From Gallionella sp. (lineage in GTDB: Bacteria > Pseudomonadota > Gammaproteobacteria > Burkholderiales > Gallionellaceae), in contig SCPW01000161.1 of the NCBI GenBank assembly GCA_004298605.1, positions 1 through 7,832 on the forward strand: a stretch of DNA of 7,832 bases, written 5' to 3'. Positions 5,942 to 7,832 of the stretch are shown here, one piece after another. Positions within the stretch are counted from its first letter, which is position 1; the number at the start of each line of letters is the position of its first letter. A program made the position numbers and the translations under genes. A model generated the notes under the pieces. The model searched no databases and was not told the DNA's origin. It worked only from the letters and a program-made list of their open reading frames with translations.

Positions 5942-6978
5942 GGTATCTCCCTCCGGCTGGATGGGTTAACCAAACGTACCACCTGGGTGTAAGCATGGCG
6001 TTTGTAAGTATCGCCGAAAGGCCCGAACGCGCCTGCGCTTCCGAGCACATAGGTCTTGGTATCGGTGTAACCTGCAGTCGGCTCGATATTTCTGGCGATC
6101 ATATTGATTTTTACCGACACGATGTCCGGCCAATTCGCGGTCGTGGGGGCGGCAATGTAGCTGTCGGCCGCCCCATCGGTATCGTCATCCAACCCGTAAT
6201 CGACCTGCATGTATTCGATACCCTCGACCAATGGCGTGGTCACAAACGCACCGCTTGCCGGATCGAGCTCCCTCCGCTTCAGCGTGGGGATGCCATCGCC
6301 CGCATTGTTGTCTGGCGACACAAAATAGGCCTGCACCATGAAGGGTCGCAAACTCGCGGAAGTTGTGCAATCCTTTTCACGGAAAGCAGTGAAGGTTGCC
6401 GAGCCGGGGGCGATCTGGTAACTGGCGGTATCGGTCGAGCAATTCGAAACTTGCAGGTAGATCGAGGCGGCAACGGCTGCCGCGGCTGCGACAGGCGACG
6501 ATGTGCTGGCCCGGCGCAGCAACAATATGTCGCTGCCGGGCTTCAATGTGGTGGCGCTGCCGGCGGTGTAAGTAAAACCACAAGCCGCGGGCAGGCTTGT
6601 GATTTGGCTCGTTGCCGCCACCGCGTTGTAGCCTTGGACGTGATGGAGAAGCACATCAAGATTTGCCGCCGGATTGGTGATGGCCGTCAAGTCGCAAGGA
6701 TCGGGAGTGGCGGTGGGCGCGCCGCTGGGTCTAAAGTTACCGTAGAAACCCGCCATCCTCAGATTGTCGGACAATATTTCCAATGAATAACGGCCGTTAT
6801 CGATCATGCGGTTGGACTTGTCCAGCTCGCTGCGTGTCCTGCTTTGGCTGCTGAACAAAGTGGCCATGGCCGCAAGGATAATCAGGCCAATGGTGATGGA
6901 AATCATCAGCTCAATCAGCGACAGGCCGCGCTGTACATATCGGCCCGCAAAAGTAGATGTGCGCGTGGAGAGGCTCAT
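5938..6978 (-). CDS. pilW: PilW, type IV pilus minor pilin
   Basis: PilW is the GspJ-like minor pilin that joins PilV, PilX and FimU in the complex supporting PilY1 at the pilus tip. The product has 346 residues. It has an 18-residue leader ending in VQRG, then mature LSLIELMISITIGLIILAAM with Glu at +5, a standard prepilin peptidase and membrane-helix segment. Next comes the family motif NGRYSLEILSDNLRMAGFYG (61-80). Four Cys (95, 133, 180, 204) may form two disulfides. Residues 264-272, DDDTDGAAD, follow YMQVDYGL and form a DxDxDGxxD loop typical of calcium sites. The TGA overlaps the pilX ATG by four bases. The ATG lies one base after the pilV stop, with only a weak GGCGGA at about 11 bases, so translation probably depends on coupling to pilV. 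Confidence 0.92.
   Translation of the reverse strand: MSLSTRTSTFAGRYVQRGLSLIELMISITIGLIILAAMATLFSSQSRTRSELDKSNRMIDNGRYSLEILSDNLRMAGFYGNFRPSGAPTATPDPCDLTAITNPAANLDVLLHHVQGYNAVAATSQITSLPAACGFTYTAGSATTLKPGSDILLLRRASTSSPVAAAAAVAASIYLQVSNCSTDTASYQIAPGSATFTAFREKDCTTSASLRPFMVQAYFVSPDNNAGDGIPTLKRRELDPASGAFVTTPLVEGIEYMQVDYGLDDDTDGAADSYIAAPTTANWPDIVSVKINMIARNIEPTAGYTDTKTYVLGSAGAFGPFGDTYKRHAYTQVVRLVNPSSRREIP
6163..6189 (-). other. Calcium-type loop in PilW
   Basis: These bases encode PilW residues 264-272, DDDTDGAAD, which match DxDxDGxxD with every acidic position present. Metal binding is inferred from the pattern only. Confidence 0.5.
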
Positions 6979-6979
6979 G

Positions 6980-7516
6980 TCAGTTCAAGTCCGCCATGCT
7001 GATGGGGAGCGCAACAACGCGGCGCAAGGCCTCGTTGCCATATTGCCCTGTCCCGCAAGTTATGGTCGGCGCGGCAGTGCTGTTCAATCCCTGCCATGCC
7101 ACGGCTACCAGATACTGGCTGGGGGCGCCGCTCGCCGGTGCAACAGTCTGGGTTATACAACCCCGCGCGCCGACCATCGCGCCGACATTCCCGACGCCGC
7201 TTTGCGCTTCGGCGGCGCCCATCAGCGCATTGCACCATTCGTTCAGGTCTATGCTGGCAACAGAACTCCCCGCTGCCGGACATGCGGCCCCCGTACCCAG
7301 CGTGGTCACATAAGATGCCGCATTGCTGCGGTTGGCATTAATCCGGTCTGCCATATCTTTCAGCAGAACCAACGCCTGCGAGCGCTGATAGGCTTCCATC
7401 TGCGCAGTCAAGGCTCTGCCCTGCAATCCGGCCAGCCCCAACAGGCCTATCAGCAGGATCACGATGGTAACCAGCACCTCGACCAAACTGAAACCGGCGT
7501 TTCTCGAGGCATCCAT
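6980..7516 (-). CDS. pilV: PilV, type IV pilus minor pilin
   Basis: PilV is a GspI-like minor pilin and part of the tip-priming complex. The product has 178 residues. The leader MDASRNAG is followed by mature FSLVEVLVTIVILLIGLLGL, with Glu at +5 and a clean prepilin peptidase site after Gly8. LLKDMADRINANRSNAASY (51-69) is a conserved PilV stretch that normally reads DMADRIxANR. Four Cys (79, 95, 120, 154) are available for disulfides. The start is the ATG at 7516, whose A is also the last base of the upstream stop codon. AAGGGAG lies 7 bases before it. A TTG one codon earlier is also in frame but lies too close to that site. The stop is one base before the pilW ATG. Confidence 0.92.
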   Translation of the reverse strand: MDASRNAGFSLVEVLVTIVILLIGLLGLAGLQGRALTAQMEAYQRSQALVLLKDMADRINANRSNAASYVTTLGTGAACPAAGSSVASIDLNEWCNALMGAAEAQSGVGNVGAMVGARGCITQTVAPASGAPSQYLVAVAWQGLNSTAAPTITCGTGQYGNEALRRVVALPISMADLN

Positions 7517-7832
7517 CAACAGGCTCCCTTGACGGTGCGCGGCATCCCGCTCAGCTCAATCTTGATGCAGCGGATATTCGAGGTTGCCGTTGCCGAAACA
7601 TCAATCTGAAAGGATGGCGATGCGTTTGCCCTGCCGCTTCTCGCGTAAACCACGCTGGCTGGCGTACCGGCTACGGATATGGACACGCCTTTCAGCGCCG
7701 CCTGCGACCGGATGGCCTCGCCGCCTGCTGAGGTTATTGCCCAACCTTGCCCCCAGTCGGTCGCGCTTACCGGTGTCACCGTGACATTACCGTTCCGCTT
7801 GATGGCCTCGCTTCTTGCCAGGCTGAGGCTGG
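7516..7832 (-). CDS. fimT: GspH/FimT-family pseudopilin (FimU or FimT), N-terminus outside window
   Basis: Only the last 104 residues are visible. The prepilin leader and the membrane helix lie beyond base 7832. The first visible residues, SLSLARSEAIKRNGNVTVTP, followed by TDWGQGW, are the hallmark of the GspH/FimT family, in which LARSEAIKRN ends the N-terminal helix and W-x-x-GW opens the globular domain. The end, RCIKIELSGMPRTVKGAC, is the usual C-terminal strand with a Cys near each end. FimU is a minor pilin of the tip complex, while FimT is a related protein that in some species binds DNA through a C-terminal GRxR motif. Here that place reads GMPR, and the gene is immediately upstream of pilV, so a FimU-like role is somewhat more likely. 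The TGA overlaps the pilV ATG by one base. Confidence 0.88.
   Translation of the reverse strand, partial: SLSLARSEAIKRNGNVTVTPVSATDWGQGWAITSAGGEAIRSQAALKGVSISVAGTPASVVYARSGRANASPSFQIDVSATATSNIRCIKIELSGMPRTVKGAC
7524..7530 (-). promoter_or_regulatory. Shine-Dalgarno site of pilV
   Basis: On the minus strand this reads AAGGGAG inside the end of the upstream pseudopilin gene, 7 bases before the ATG at 7516. It favours that ATG over the TTG at 7519. Confidence 0.65.

Overview
The window carries two unrelated surface-appendage loci that converge. The gene content, the gene order (GspH/FimT pseudopilin, pilV, pilW, pilX, pilY1) and the flagellar pair flgM-flgN point to a flagellated, piliated betaproteobacterium with moderately high GC. 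The style of the PilY1 protein suggests a Nitrosomonadales or Gallionellaceae-like lineage. The taxon is an inference from protein style, not a database result.

Left end, plus strand (1-675): the C-terminal part of FlgM (anti-sigma-28 factor) is followed three bases later by flgN, the export chaperone of the hook-filament junction proteins. About 110 bp of non-coding DNA follows, where the flagellar genes meet the pilus operon tail to tail. It holds one weak terminator-like hairpin.

Rest of the window, minus strand (785-7832): a type IV pilus minor-pilin operon, read from right to left. It contains a GspH/FimT-family pseudopilin cut by the window edge, then pilV, pilW, pilX and pilY1. The first four genes are packed with a 1-nt overlap, a 1-nt gap and a 4-nt ATGA overlap, which suggests translational coupling. 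pilY1 stands 72 bp further on with its own strong Shine-Dalgarno site and a small hairpin in front. The operon promoter lies outside the window. Together the minor pilins form the priming complex at the pilus tip that carries the large PilY1 adhesin. No pilE-type minor pilin follows pilY1 here, although one often does in this kind of cluster.

The most distinctive item is PilY1. It is about 1517 residues long because a block of about 416 Thr/Ser/Ala-rich residues is inserted between its N-terminal von Willebrand A-like half and its C-terminal beta-propeller. The block is made of five divergent tandem repeats of about 77-88 residues, in the order A-A-A-B-B. The metal-binding (MIDAS) motifs of the A-like domain look lost, while the propeller calcium loop is intact. 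I see no RNA gene, mobile element or CRISPR array.
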